Of a DNA stretch of 64,000 nucleotides, positions 36,606 through 47,149 are shown piece after piece. The translations under genes and the position numbers were made by a program. The notes beneath the pieces are model-generated. The model saw only the letters and a list, made by a program, of their open reading frames with translations, was not told where the DNA came from and searched no databases. The stretch covers positions 1 to 64,000 of the forward strand of contig JAPDFW010000013.1 in assembly GCA_028826165.1 (NCBI GenBank). The letters run 5' to 3'. Numbering within the stretch: position 1 is the stretch's first letter; each line of letters starts with the position of its first letter. The stretch comes from Anaeramoeba ignava. Its lineage: Eukaryota > Metamonada > Anaeramoebidae.

Positions 36606-38379
36606 TTAATTTTGATTATTAAATTTGTTAGTTAATAAATCAAATAAATTTGGATTTGTTTGATTTAATTGAAAATAATCAATTCCAATTTGAATTTCAT
36701 CAATTATTTCTTGTGTAATTTGAATTTCATCTTTAATTTGATTTGAATAAATCCAATATTCAAATATTTGAAATGATTTATTACTTAATTCACTATAATC
36801 TGTAACTTTATTAGATTTATCTTCTGTTACAGATAAAAACATTCCTCGATATAATTCACTTCTCATTATTAATATTAATTTTGGAAATTTATATTGTTTT
36901 TCTTTTCTTTCAATAATAAAATCTTTTTCATTTTCATTTTCATTTTCATTTAAATAAATTCTTTTCATTGTTTCTTCAATTTTTTCATTTGAATTTATAA
37001 TTTCTTTAATTTCAGAATATAATTTTGGATTTATTTTGGAATTGTTTGAATAAATCATTTCAAATATTTGATTTGATTCTTTAATTGATTTTTGAAATAA
37101 TTTCTTGAAGTTTTTCAATTTGATTTTCATAATCTTTTAATCTATATTTCAATATTAATTTATGAGCTTCAATTATTTCTCCATTTTCGGTTTTAAATGA
37201 AATATCACAAAATTCTTTTCTTCTAAATAATTTTATCAAATCTTCTTCAAGATTGGAAAAAGAAGGAGAATAATAAAGAAATGAATTATAAACTCCACAA
37301 TGAACATGATAATTAGAAATATTTTCATTAAATCTTAATTTAGGAAGTTCAATTTGAGTTGGAATCGGTTTATATTCTGTATCTCCAGTTCCTAATTCAC
37401 CATTTATATTTCTTCCAAATCCAATCAATTTCCCTTTTTCGGTTAAGATTAAAGTATTTTCATATCCAACAGAAAAATCAAGAATATTATCATCATTTTC
37501 AAATAAAGATGATTTGATTTCAAAAAAAGATGTGAGATATTCAGTTTGGCTATTTCCATTGAATTGAGGTTCACCACACGAATAAAGTTTTCTTTTTGGA
37601 TTTTGATTTTGATTTTCATCTTCAATTTCAATCAACATAACTGAATGCCAATTTCCTGTTTGAATATCAATTATTTTACCTTTTGGAATATTTTGGATTT
37701 TGGTTAATTCTTTCATATTTTCTTCTTCTGTTTCTTTTATTTCTAATCCAACTTGACCATAGCAATTATATCCACATCCAAATAATTCTTGATTTGAATT
37801 TAAAAGAAAAACAGAATAAGAAGGAATTCCTGAAAATATTTTAGAAACATTTTTCATCATTAAAATTGGTTTTTCTGTTTTTTTAAATGTTTCAGAATCA
37901 AAACCAAGTTGAGCAAAAAAATTTGAACCAATTCCATAAGCATTTTGATTTGAAGTTAATAAGTAAATTGAATTATATCCAGAAACAACATCTTGAATTA
38001 TTCTATCATTTGTATCTTCAATTAATGATGAAATATTGATAAATTCTTTTGGATTTTTTGGATTAATATCTTTTCCTTTGGCAAATACATTTCCTTCTAT
38101 TGTTAAAATAGCTTCATTTTGAACACCAACAGTTACTTTTTGAATATTTTCAATTTGGATTTTTTGAAGATTTTGTTTTGAATCATTTTGATTTAAATAT
38201 TCTATTGCTTTTCCATTTTTAAAAAGGAAAATTGTTGAAAAATAACCTGATGCAATTTGTTTAATTTGTTTTTCATTTTCATTTTCAAATTTAAATTGAA
38301 TTGGTTTTGTTATTTTATTTGGTTTATTTTTGATAAGTATTGGATATTGATTTAAACCAAAAAATAAGCAATCATTCAT
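36606..38379 (-). CDS. RCC1-BTB-BTB protein, copy D, frameshift
   Basis: The propeller and most of the first BTB (37081-38379) end early as EIISKIN. The rest of the first BTB and the second BTB continue in another frame (36606-37130). The T-run at about 37090 has five Ts where copies B and E have seven (GATTTTTTTGAAAT), so two bases are missing. The C-terminus is NKFNNQN, without a CaaX box. The propeller differs most between 200 and 330, where several blade loops are rewritten relative to copy C. Confidence 0.85.
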
Positions 38380-38404
38380 TTTTGAAAAGAAAAAAATGAA
38401 AAAA

Positions 38405-38639
38405 TAATTTTGAATTTTAATTTTAATTTTAATTTTAATTTTAATTTTAATTTTAATTTTAATTTTAATTTTAATTTTGATTTTAATTTTAATTTTAATT
38501 TTAATTTTAATTTTAATTTTAATTTTGATTTTAATTTTGATTATTAAATTTGTTAATTAATAAATCCAATAAATTTGGATTTGTTTGATTTAATTGAAAA
38601 TAATCAATTCCTCTTTTAATTTCATTAATAATTTCTTTT
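38405..38639. repeat. (TTTTAA)n spacer plus duplicated gene tail
   Basis: Hexamer DNA to about 38535, then a ~100-base copy of the gene's 3' coding end (DYFQLNQTNPNLLDLLINKFNNQN) adjoining the stop codon of copy E. Same arrangement as downstream of copy B. Confidence 0.85.
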
Positions 38640-40432
38640 TTAAAAAATTAAGCATTTTTCTTTCTTTTGATTTTGATTATTAAATTTGTTAATTAATAAA
38701 TCAAATAAATTTGGATTTGTTTGATTTAATTGAAAATAATCAATTCCAATTTGAATTTCATCAATTATTTCTTGTGTAATTTGAATTTCTTCTTTAATTT
38801 GATTTGAATAAATCCAATATTCAAATATTTCAAATGATTTATTACTTAATTCACTATAATCTGTAACTTTATTAGAAGTATCATCTTTTACAGATAAAAA
38901 CATTCCTCGATATAATTCACTTCTCATTATTAATATTAATTTTGGAAATTTATATTGTTTTTCTTTTCTTTCAATTATAAAATCTTTTTCATTTTCATTT
39001 TCATTTTCATTTAAATAAATTCTTTTCATTGTTTCTTCAATTTTTCATTTAAATTTATAATTTCTTTAATTTCAGAATATAATTTTGGATTTATTATTCT
39101 GTTTGAATAAATCATTTCAAATATTTGATTTGATTTTTTAATTGATTTTTTTGAAATAATTTCTTGAAGTTTTTCAATTTGATTTTGATTTTGATTTAAT
39201 CTATATTTCAATATTAATTTATGAGCTTCAATTATTTCTCCATTTTTGGTTTTAAATGAAATATCACAAAATTCTTTTCTTTCAAATAATTTTATCAAAT
39301 CTTCTTCAAGATTGGAAAAAGGAGAAGAATAATAAAGAAATGAATTACCATATCCACAAGAAACATGATAATTAGAAATATTTTCATTAAATCTTAATTT
39401 AGGAAGTTCAATTTGGATTGGAATTGATTGTTTTATGAAATCTCCAGTTCCTAATTCACCAAAAAAATTATCTCCAAATCCAATTAATTTCCCTTTTGAT
39501 GTTAAAATCAAAGTATGTTGATATCCAACAGAAAAATCAAGAATATTATCATCATTTTCAAATAAAGATGATTTGATTTCAGTAAATTCATAAATATCTT
39601 CATATATTTTGCCAAGTCCATTAGATCGATAATCTCCACATGAATAAAGTTTTCTTTTTGGATTTTCATTTTCATCTTCAATCAACATTACTGAATTAGA
39701 TCCGCATTGAATATCAATTATTTTGCCTTTTGGAATATTTTGAATTTTGGTTAATTTTTGGATTTTTGTTTCTTCTTTTCTTGATTCTCCTAATCCAAGT
39801 TGAGCAAATTCATTATATCCGCATCCAAATAATTCTTGATTTGAATTTAAAAGAAAAACATGATTTGAATAATTTCCTGAAAATATTTTAGAAACATTTT
39901 TCATCATTAAAATTGGTTTTTCTGTTTTTTTAAGTGTTTCAGAATCAAAAGCAAGTTGACCGTTATGATTTGAACCAATTCCATAAGTATTTTGATTTGA
40001 AGTTAATAAGTAAATTGAACAAACACCAGAAACAATATCTTGAATTATTCTATCATTTGTATCTTCAATTAATGATGAAATATTAATAAATTCTTTTGGA
40101 TTTTTTGGATTAATATCAATTCCTTTGGCAAATACATTTCCTTCTTTTGTTAAAATAGCTACATTGTGAGAGCTAACAGTTACTTTTTGAATATTTTCAA
40201 TTTGGATTTTTTGAGGTTTTTGATATGAATCATTTTCTTCTAAATATTGGATTGCTTTTCCATTTTTAAAAAGGAAAATTGTTGAGAAATAACCTGATGA
40301 AATTTGTTTAATTTGTTTTTCATTTTCATTTTCATTTTCAAATTTAAATTGAATTGGTTTTGTTATTGAATCTATTTCATTTTTGATAAGTATTGGAAAT
40401 TGATTTGAACCAAAAAATAAGCAATCATTCAT
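38640..40432 (-). CDS. RCC1-BTB-BTB protein, copy E, one-base frameshift, CaaX end
   Basis: As in copy B, a five-T run at about 39043-39047 (six elsewhere) turns NEKIEET into NEKLKKQ-stop. This separates 39026-40432 (propeller, first BTB) from 38640-39029 (second BTB). The tail is NQNQKKEKCLIF, the CaaX-type end. Sharing both lesion and tail with copy B suggests that B and E descend from one another or exchange sequence. Confidence 0.85.
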
Positions 40433-40464
40433 TTTTGAAAAGAAAAAAATGAAAAAATGATTTT

Positions 40465-40686
40465 GCTTTTTATTTTAATTTTAATTTTAATTTTAATTTT
40501 AATTTTAATTTTAATTTTGATTTTAATTTTAATTTTAATTTTAATTTTAATTTTAATTTTAATTTTAATTTTAATTTTAATTTTAATTTTAATTTTAATT
40601 TTAATTTTAATTTTAATTTTAATTTTAATTTTGATTTTAATTTTAATTTTAATTTTTAATTTTTGATTTTGATTTTAATTTTAATT
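40465..40686. repeat. (TTTTAA)n spacer between copies E and F
   Basis: Nearly pure hexamer array. The LILILI open frame it produces is a repeat by-product. Confidence 0.95.
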
Positions 40687-42465
40687 TTAATTTTGATTAT
40701 TAAATTTGTTAATTAATAAATCAAATAAATTTGGGTTTGTTTGATTTAATTGAAAATAATCAATTCCTGTTTGGATTTCATCAATAATTTCTTGTGTAAT
40801 TTGAATTTCATCTTTAATTTGATTTGAATAAATCCAATATTCAAATATTTGAAATGATTTATTACTTAATTCACTATAATCTGTAACTTTATTTGATTTA
40901 TCTTCTGTTACAGATAAAAACATTCCTCGATATAATTCACTTCTCATTATTAATATTAATTTTGGAAATTTATATTGTTTTTCTTTTCTTTCAATAATAA
41001 AATCTTTTTCATTTTCATTTTCATTTAAATAAATTCTTTTCATTGTTTCTTCAATTTTTTCATTTGAATTTATAATTTCTTTAATTTCAGAATATAATAT
41101 TGGATTTATTATTCTGTTTGAATAAATCATTTCAAATATTTGATTTGATTCTTTAATTGATTTTTTTGAAATAATTTCTTGAAGTTTATCAATTTGATTT
41201 TCTTGATTTTGATTTAATCTATATTTCAATATTAATTTATGAGCTTCAATTATTTCTCCATTTTCGGTTTTAAATGAAATATTACAAAATTCTTTTCTTT
41301 CAAATAATTTTATCAAATCTTCTTCAAGATTGGAAAAAGAAGGAGGAGAATAATAAATAAATGAACTAAATCCTCCACAAGAAACATGATAATTGGAAAC
41401 ATCTTCATTAAATCTTAATTCAGGAAGTTCAGTTTGGAATGGAATTGATGTATAACTGTAATCTCCAGTTCCTAATTGACCAGAATAATTACTGCCAAAT
41501 ACTATTAGTTTTGAATTTGAAGTTAAAATCAAAGTATGTGCATATCCAACAGAAAAATCAAGAATATTATCATCATTTTCAAATAAAGATGATTTGATTT
41601 CAGTAAATTCATAAATATTTTCATCTTTGCCAAGTCCATTAAATTTATGATCTCCACATGAATAAAGTTTTCTTTTTGGATTTTGATTTTCATCTTCATC
41701 TTCAATCAACATTATTGAATGAGAATATCCGCATTGAATACCAATTATTTTGCCTTTTGGAATATTTTGGATTTTGGTTAAATTTCGGATATATGCTTCT
41801 TTTCTTGATTCTCCTAATCCAAGTTGGCCAAATTGATTATCACCACATCCAAATAATTCTTGATTTGAATTTAAAAGAAAAACATGATTAGAATAGTTTC
41901 CTGAAAATATTTTAGAAACATTTTTCATCATTAAAATTGGTTTTTCTGTTTTTTTAAGTGTTTCAGAATCAAAACCAAGTTGATCATATCGGTTTGAACC
42001 AATTCCATAAGCATTTTGATTTGAAGTTAATAAGTAAATTGAATTTCTTCCAGAAACAATATCTTGAATTATTCTATCATTTGTATCTTCAATTAATGAT
42101 GAAATATTGATAAATTCTTTTGGATTATTTGAATTGATATCATATCCTTTTGCAAATACATTTCCTTCTTTTGTTAAAATAGCTTCATTTCCAGAACCAA
42201 CAGTTACTTTTTGAATATTTTCTTCAATTTGGATTTTTGAAGGATTTTGATTTGAATCATGGAGATATTCTATTGCTTTTCCATTTTTAAAAAGGAAAAT
42301 TGTTGAGAAACTTGATGATGAAATTTGTTTAATTTGATTTTCATTTTCATTTTCATTTTCATTTTCATTTTCAAATTTAAATTGAATTGGTTTTGTTATT
42401 TTATTTGGTTCATTTTTGATAAGTATTGGATATTCATTTTGACCAAAAAATAAACAATCATTCAT
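40687..42465 (-). CDS. RCC1-BTB-BTB protein, copy F, intact
   Basis: A 592-residue uninterrupted protein with the copy C plan and a C-terminus NKFNNQN. Blade loops differ from copy C mainly around residues 205-340 (GDNQFGQLGLGESRKEAYIRNL, GSNYSGQLGTGDYSYTS), while both BTB domains are almost unchanged. Variation is therefore concentrated in the propeller face. Confidence 0.92.
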   Translation of the reverse strand: MNDCLFFGQNEYPILIKNEPNKITKPIQFKFENENENENENENQIKQISSSSFSTIFLFKNGKAIEYLHDSNQNPSKIQIEENIQKVTVGSGNEAILTKEGNVFAKGYDINSNNPKEFINISSLIEDTNDRIIQDIVSGRNSIYLLTSNQNAYGIGSNRYDQLGFDSETLKKTEKPILMMKNVSKIFSGNYSNHVFLLNSNQELFGCGDNQFGQLGLGESRKEAYIRNLTKIQNIPKGKIIGIQCGYSHSIMLIEDEDENQNPKRKLYSCGDHKFNGLGKDENIYEFTEIKSSLFENDDNILDFSVGYAHTLILTSNSKLIVFGSNYSGQLGTGDYSYTSIPFQTELPELRFNEDVSNYHVSCGGFSSFIYYSPPSFSNLEEDLIKLFERKEFCNISFKTENGEIIEAHKLILKYRLNQNQENQIDKLQEIISKKSIKESNQIFEMIYSNRIINPILYSEIKEIINSNEKIEETMKRIYLNENENEKDFIIERKEKQYKFPKLILIMRSELYRGMFLSVTEDKSNKVTDYSELSNKSFQIFEYWIYSNQIKDEIQITQEIIDEIQTGIDYFQLNQTNPNLFDLLINKFNNQN

Positions 42466-42504
42466 TTTTGAAAAGAAAAAAATGAAAAAATGATTTTTGG
42501 AACT

Positions 42505-42798
42505 TTTTTATTTTAATTTTAATTTTAATTTTAATTTTAATTTTAATTTTAATTTTAATTTTGATTTTAATTTTAATTTTAATTTTAATTTTAATTTTAA
42601 TTTTGATTTTAATTTTAATTTTAATTTTAATTTTAATTTTAATTTTGATTTTAATTTTAATTTTAATTTTAATTTTTAATTTTAATTTTAATTTTAATTT
42701 TAATTTTAATTTTAATTTTAATTTTTAATTTTTGATTTTAATTTTTAATTTTAATTTTAATTTTAATTTTAATTTTAATTTTAATTTTAATTTTAATT
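42505..42798. repeat. (TTTTAA)n spacer between copies F and G
   Basis: Hexamer array with occasional ATTTTG units and one-base slips. No gene. Confidence 0.95.
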
Positions 42799-44607
42799 TT
42801 AATTTTGATTTTGATTATTAAATTTATTAATTAATAAATCAAATAAATTTGGATTTGTTTGATTTAATTGAAAATAATCAATTCCAATTTGAATTTCATT
42901 AATTATTTCTTGTGTAATTTCAATTTCATTTTTAATTTGATTTGAATAAATCCAATATTCAAATATTTGAAATGATTTATTACTTAATTCACTATAATCT
43001 GTAACTTTATTTGATTTATCATTTGTTACAGATAAAAACATTCCTCGATATAATTCACTTCTCATTATTAATATTAATTTTGGAAATTTATATTGTTTTT
43101 CTTTTCTTTCAATAATAAAATCTTTTTCATTTTCATTTTCATTTTCATTTTCATTTTCATTTAAATAAATTCTTTTCATTGTTTCTTCAATTTTTTCATT
43201 TGAATTTATAATTTCTTTAATTTCTGAATATAATATTGGATTTATTTTGGAATTATTTGAATAAATCATTTCAAATATTTGATTAGATTCTTTAATTGAT
43301 TTTGTTGAAATAATTTCTTGAAGTTTTTCAATTTGATTTTCATCTTTTAATCTATATTTCAATATTAATTTATGAGCTTTGATTATTTCTCCATTTTCGG
43401 TTTTAAATGAAATATCACAAAATTCTTTTCTTCTAAATAATTTTATCAAATCTTCTTCAAGATTGGAAAAAGAGGAAAGAAAAGGAGAATAATAAAGAAA
43501 TGAATTATAATATCCACAAGAAATATGATAATTGAAAATATCTTCATTAAATCTTAATTTAGGAAGTTCAATTTGAAATGGAATTGATTGATAATTTGTA
43601 TCTCCAGTTCCTAATTGTCCATAATAATTACTGCCAAATCCTATTAATTTTGAATTGGAAGTTAAAATTAAAGTATGAGCTCTTCCAACAGAAAAATCAA
43701 GAATATTATCATTTTCAAATAAAGATGATTTGATTTCAGTAAATCCATAAGTATCTTCATCTTCATTTTTCCCAAGTCCATTATATTGAGAATATCCACA
43801 TGAATAAAGTTTTCTTTTTGGATTTGGATTTTCATCTTCATTTTCAATCAAAATTATTGAATGAGAATATCCACATTGAATACCAATTATTTTGCCTTTT
43901 GGAATATTTTGGATTTTGGTTAATTTTTGGATTTTTTCTTCTTTTCTTGATTCTCCTAATCCAAGTTGACCATATCTATTATCACCGCATCCAAATAATT
44001 CTTGATTTGAATTTAAAAGAAAAATTGAATTTGAGAAAATTCCTGAAAATATTTTAGAAACATTTTTCATCATTAAAATTGGTTTTTCTGTTTTTTTAAG
44101 TGTTTCATAATCAAAACCAAGTTGATCATATCGATTTGAACCAATTCCATAAGCATTTTGATTTGAAGTTAATAAGTAAATTGAATGAGCTCCAGAAACA
44201 ATATCTTGAATTATTCTATCATTTTTATCTTCAATTAATGATGAAATATTAATAAATTCATTTGGATTTTCTGAATCAATATATTCTCCTTTGGCAAATA
44301 CATTTCCTTCTATTGTTAAAATAGCTTCATTTTCAGAACCAACAGTTACTTTTTGAATATTTTCAATTTGGATTTTTGAAGGATTTTGATTTGATTCTTG
44401 GAGATATTCTATTGCTTTTCCATTTTCAAAAAGGAAAATTATTGAAAACCCTGATGAAATTTGTTTAATTTGATTTTCATTTTCATTTTCATTTTCATTT
44501 TCATTTTCATTTTCAAATTTAAATTGAATTGGTTTTGTTATTATATCTTGTTCATTTTTGATAAGTTTTGGATATTTATTTTCACCAAAAAATAAACAAT
44601 CATTCAT
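42799..44607 (-). CDS. RCC1-BTB-BTB protein, copy G, intact
   Basis: A 602-residue uninterrupted protein. It has long (NE)n tracts both near residue 32 and between the two BTB domains, showing that the GAAAAT repeat expands in both places without breaking frame. It ends NKFNNQNQN with no CaaX. The first BTB carries the NNSKINP variant shared with copies D and I. Confidence 0.92.
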   Translation of the reverse strand: MNDCLFFGENKYPKLIKNEQDIITKPIQFKFENENENENENENENQIKQISSGFSIIFLFENGKAIEYLQESNQNPSKIQIENIQKVTVGSENEAILTIEGNVFAKGEYIDSENPNEFINISSLIEDKNDRIIQDIVSGAHSIYLLTSNQNAYGIGSNRYDQLGFDYETLKKTEKPILMMKNVSKIFSGIFSNSIFLLNSNQELFGCGDNRYGQLGLGESRKEEKIQKLTKIQNIPKGKIIGIQCGYSHSIILIENEDENPNPKRKLYSCGYSQYNGLGKNEDEDTYGFTEIKSSLFENDNILDFSVGRAHTLILTSNSKLIGFGSNYYGQLGTGDTNYQSIPFQIELPKLRFNEDIFNYHISCGYYNSFLYYSPFLSSFSNLEEDLIKLFRRKEFCDISFKTENGEIIKAHKLILKYRLKDENQIEKLQEIISTKSIKESNQIFEMIYSNNSKINPILYSEIKEIINSNEKIEETMKRIYLNENENENENENEKDFIIERKEKQYKFPKLILIMRSELYRGMFLSVTNDKSNKVTDYSELSNKSFQIFEYWIYSNQIKNEIEITQEIINEIQIGIDYFQLNQTNPNLFDLLINKFNNQNQN

Positions 44608-44639
44608 TTTTAAAAAGAAAAAAAAATTATTTTTGAAAA

Positions 44640-44973
44640 ATTTATTTTTGGAATTTTAATTTTAATTTTAATTTTGATTTTAATTTTAATTTTAATTTTA
44701 ATTTTAATTTTAATTTTAATTTTAATTTTAATTTTAATTTTAATTTTAATTTTAATTTTAATTTTAATTTTAATTTTAATTTTAATTTTAATTTTAATTT
44801 AAATTTAATTTTAATTTTTAATAAAATTTTAAAATTTTAATTTTTTTAATTTGTTTGATTTATTTTAATTGAAAATAATCAGTTTAAATTTTAATTTTGA
44901 TTATTAAATTTGTTAATTAATAAATGTTTCTTTGATTTAATTTTAATTTCAATTTCATCTTTATTATTTGATT
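44640..44973. repeat. (TTTTAA)n spacer and degraded tail of copy H
   Basis: Hexamer DNA from about 44655 to 44815. A degenerate stretch (44820-44973) then keeps short matches to the missing last ~35 codons of copy H, including the KFNNQN end, but is scrambled by indels. Confidence 0.8.
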
Positions 44974-46632
44974 TCAATTTTTAATTTGATTTGAATAAAT
45001 CCAATATTCAAATATTTGAAATGATTCTTCACTTAATTCACTATAATCTGTAACTTTGTTAGAAGTATCATCTTTTACAGATAAAAACATTCCTCGATAT
45101 AATTCACTTCTCATTATCAATATTAATTTTGGAAATTTATATTGTTTTTCTTTTCTTTCAATTATAAAATCTTTTTCATTTTCATTTAAATAAATTCTTT
45201 TCATTGTTTCTTCAATTTTTTCATTTAAATTTATAATTTCTTTAATTTCAGAATATAATTTTGGATTTATAATTCTGTTTGAATAAATCATTTCAAATAT
45301 TTGATTAGATTCTTTAATTGATTTTTTTGAAATAATTTCTTGAAGTTTTTCAATTTGATTTTGATTTTGATTTTGATTTAATCTATATTTTAATATTAAT
45401 TTATGAGCTTTGATTATTTCTCCATTTTTGGTTTTAAATGAAATATCACAAAATTCTTTTCTTCTAAATAGTTTTATCAAATCTTCTTCAAGATTGGAAA
45501 AAGAAGGAGAAGAATAATAAAGAAATGAATTTTCATATCCACAAGAAAGATGATAATTAGATATATCAATATTATCGGTCAATAGTAATTTAGGAATCTT
45601 TCCTTTCACAGGAATTGAATGTTCTTTTGTATCTCTAGTCCCTAATTGGCCAAACTGATTATCTCCGAATCCTATTAATTTCCCTTTGGAAGTTAAAATC
45701 AAAGTATGAGCTCTTCCAACAGAAAAATCAAGAATATCATCATCATTTTCAAATAAAGATGATTTGATTTCAGTAAATTCTCTTGTATCTTCATTTTTGC
45801 CAAGTCCATTATAATGACAATTTCCACATGAATAAATTTTTCTTTTTGGATTTTCATTTTGATTTTCATTTTCAATTAACATTATTGAATAAGCATGCCC
45901 ACATTTAATATCAATTATTTTGCCTTTTGGAATATTTTGGATTTTGGTTATCTCTCCAGTTATTGGTTGGGGTGTTCTTCCTAATCCAAGTTGGCCAAAA
46001 TAATTATATCCGCATCCAAATAATTCTTGATTTGAATTCAAAAGAAAAACTGAATTTATAAAACTTCCTGAAAATATTTTAGAAACATTTTTCATCATTA
46101 AAATTGGTTTTTCTCTTTTTTTACCCCAAACTTCAGTATCACATCCAATTTGACCATATTGATTTGAACCAAAGCCATAAGCATTTTGATTTGAAGTTAA
46201 TAAATAAATTGTTTCAGAACCAAAAACAATATCTTGAATTATTCTATCATTTGGATCTTCAATTAATGATGAAATATTAATAAATTGATACAGGTTTTTT
46301 TGGTCGATATTTTCGCCTTTTGCAAATACATTTCCTTCTATTGTTAAAATAGCTTCATTTCTATAAAATCCTACAGTTACTTTTCGAATATTTTCAATTT
46401 GGATTTTTCTTGCATTTTGTTTTGATTCTTTTAAATATTTAATTGCTTTTCCATTTTTAAAAAGGAAAATTGTTGCAAAACTTGATGATGAAATTTGTTT
46501 AATTTGTTTTTCATTTTCATTTTCATTTTCATTTTCAAAATTAAATTGAATTGATTTTTTTATTATTTCTTTTGTTTCATTTTGTAAAAGTTTTGGAAAT
46601 TTATTCCAACCAAAAAAGAAATTTTGATTCAT
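44974..46632 (-). CDS. RCC1-BTB-BTB protein, copy H, C-terminally truncated
   Basis: This 552-residue copy is the most diverged of the cluster and lies at its upstream edge. It starts MNQNFFFGWNKFPKLL where the others start MNDCLFFG. The propeller and first BTB are complete. The second BTB stops at SNQIKN, losing about 35 residues including DYFQLNQ. The downstream DNA still shows remnants of them. It may be the oldest copy, or simply outside the zone of homogenisation. Confidence 0.88.
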   Translation of the reverse strand: MNQNFFFGWNKFPKLLQNETKEIIKKSIQFNFENENENENEKQIKQISSSSFATIFLFKNGKAIKYLKESKQNARKIQIENIRKVTVGFYRNEAILTIEGNVFAKGENIDQKNLYQFINISSLIEDPNDRIIQDIVFGSETIYLLTSNQNAYGFGSNQYGQIGCDTEVWGKKREKPILMMKNVSKIFSGSFINSVFLLNSNQELFGCGYNYFGQLGLGRTPQPITGEITKIQNIPKGKIIDIKCGHAYSIMLIENENQNENPKRKIYSCGNCHYNGLGKNEDTREFTEIKSSLFENDDDILDFSVGRAHTLILTSKGKLIGFGDNQFGQLGTRDTKEHSIPVKGKIPKLLLTDNIDISNYHLSCGYENSFLYYSSPSFSNLEEDLIKLFRRKEFCDISFKTKNGEIIKAHKLILKYRLNQNQNQNQIEKLQEIISKKSIKESNQIFEMIYSNRIINPKLYSEIKEIINLNEKIEETMKRIYLNENEKDFIIERKEKQYKFPKLILIMRSELYRGMFLSVKDDTSNKVTDYSELSEESFQIFEYWIYSNQIKN

Positions 46633-46707
46633 TTTGAAAAAAATAAAAAAAATGAAAAAAATGAAAAAAAAATTTTTTGAAAAGCGAAGAATTTTTTAAG
46701 AAGAAAA

Positions 46708-47055
46708 TCATTTGAAGAAATCATTCGCAGTTTTGACTCCTTTCACCACATCTCCAATCAGAGAAAGCCATTTTCCAGGATCTTTATTTCCTGAACAGTT
46801 TGTCCGATTTCCACATTCTCGAGCTTCATATCCACAATATTCACAAATTACTTTCCAACTTTTTCCATCAGATGATTCGTAATAATGGAAATAATGATGT
46901 CCTCGAATGTCAGTGTTTAGCTTCACTTTATTGTTTCCTGAACATTGTGATTTGTTTTTGCAATCTTTTTGTCGCCAGCCACAATGAGTACAAAGAACAA
47001 CATCTCCTTCTTTTTCACTTGGAAATGGAACAAAATTATGTCGACCTCTTGACAT
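46708..47055 (-). CDS. Small protein with duplicated Cys4 zinc-binding motif
   Basis: The 115-residue product starts at the ATG at 47055 (MSRGRHN). The 19-residue upstream extension is Phe-rich leader DNA. Two repeats have the same spacing: CTHCGWRQKDCKNKSQC and CEYCGYEARECGNRTNC, each C-x2-C-x6-C-x5-C followed by SGN. They probably bind one zinc each. A short helix ends the protein (GDVVKGVKTANDFF). I do not recognise the family. No signal peptide or membrane span. Stop is TGA. Base composition is less AT-extreme than that of the RCC1 cluster next to it. Confidence 0.8.
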   Translation of the reverse strand: MSRGRHNFVPFPSEKEGDVVLCTHCGWRQKDCKNKSQCSGNNKVKLNTDIRGHHYFHYYESSDGKSWKVICEYCGYEARECGNRTNCSGNKDPGKWLSLIGDVVKGVKTANDFFK

Positions 47056-47149
47056 CTTTAAATCAAAATTAAAAAAATAATCAAAAAAAAAATGAACTAA
47101 CAAAAAAAACAAAAAGATCTTTTTAAACTCTTTTTTTTCCTTTTTTCCC

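Noticed and set aside
30255-46632. The RCC1-BTB array as a transposon or virus
   Set aside because: No transposase, reverse transcriptase, integrase, terminal repeats or target duplications seen. It is a tandem gene family.
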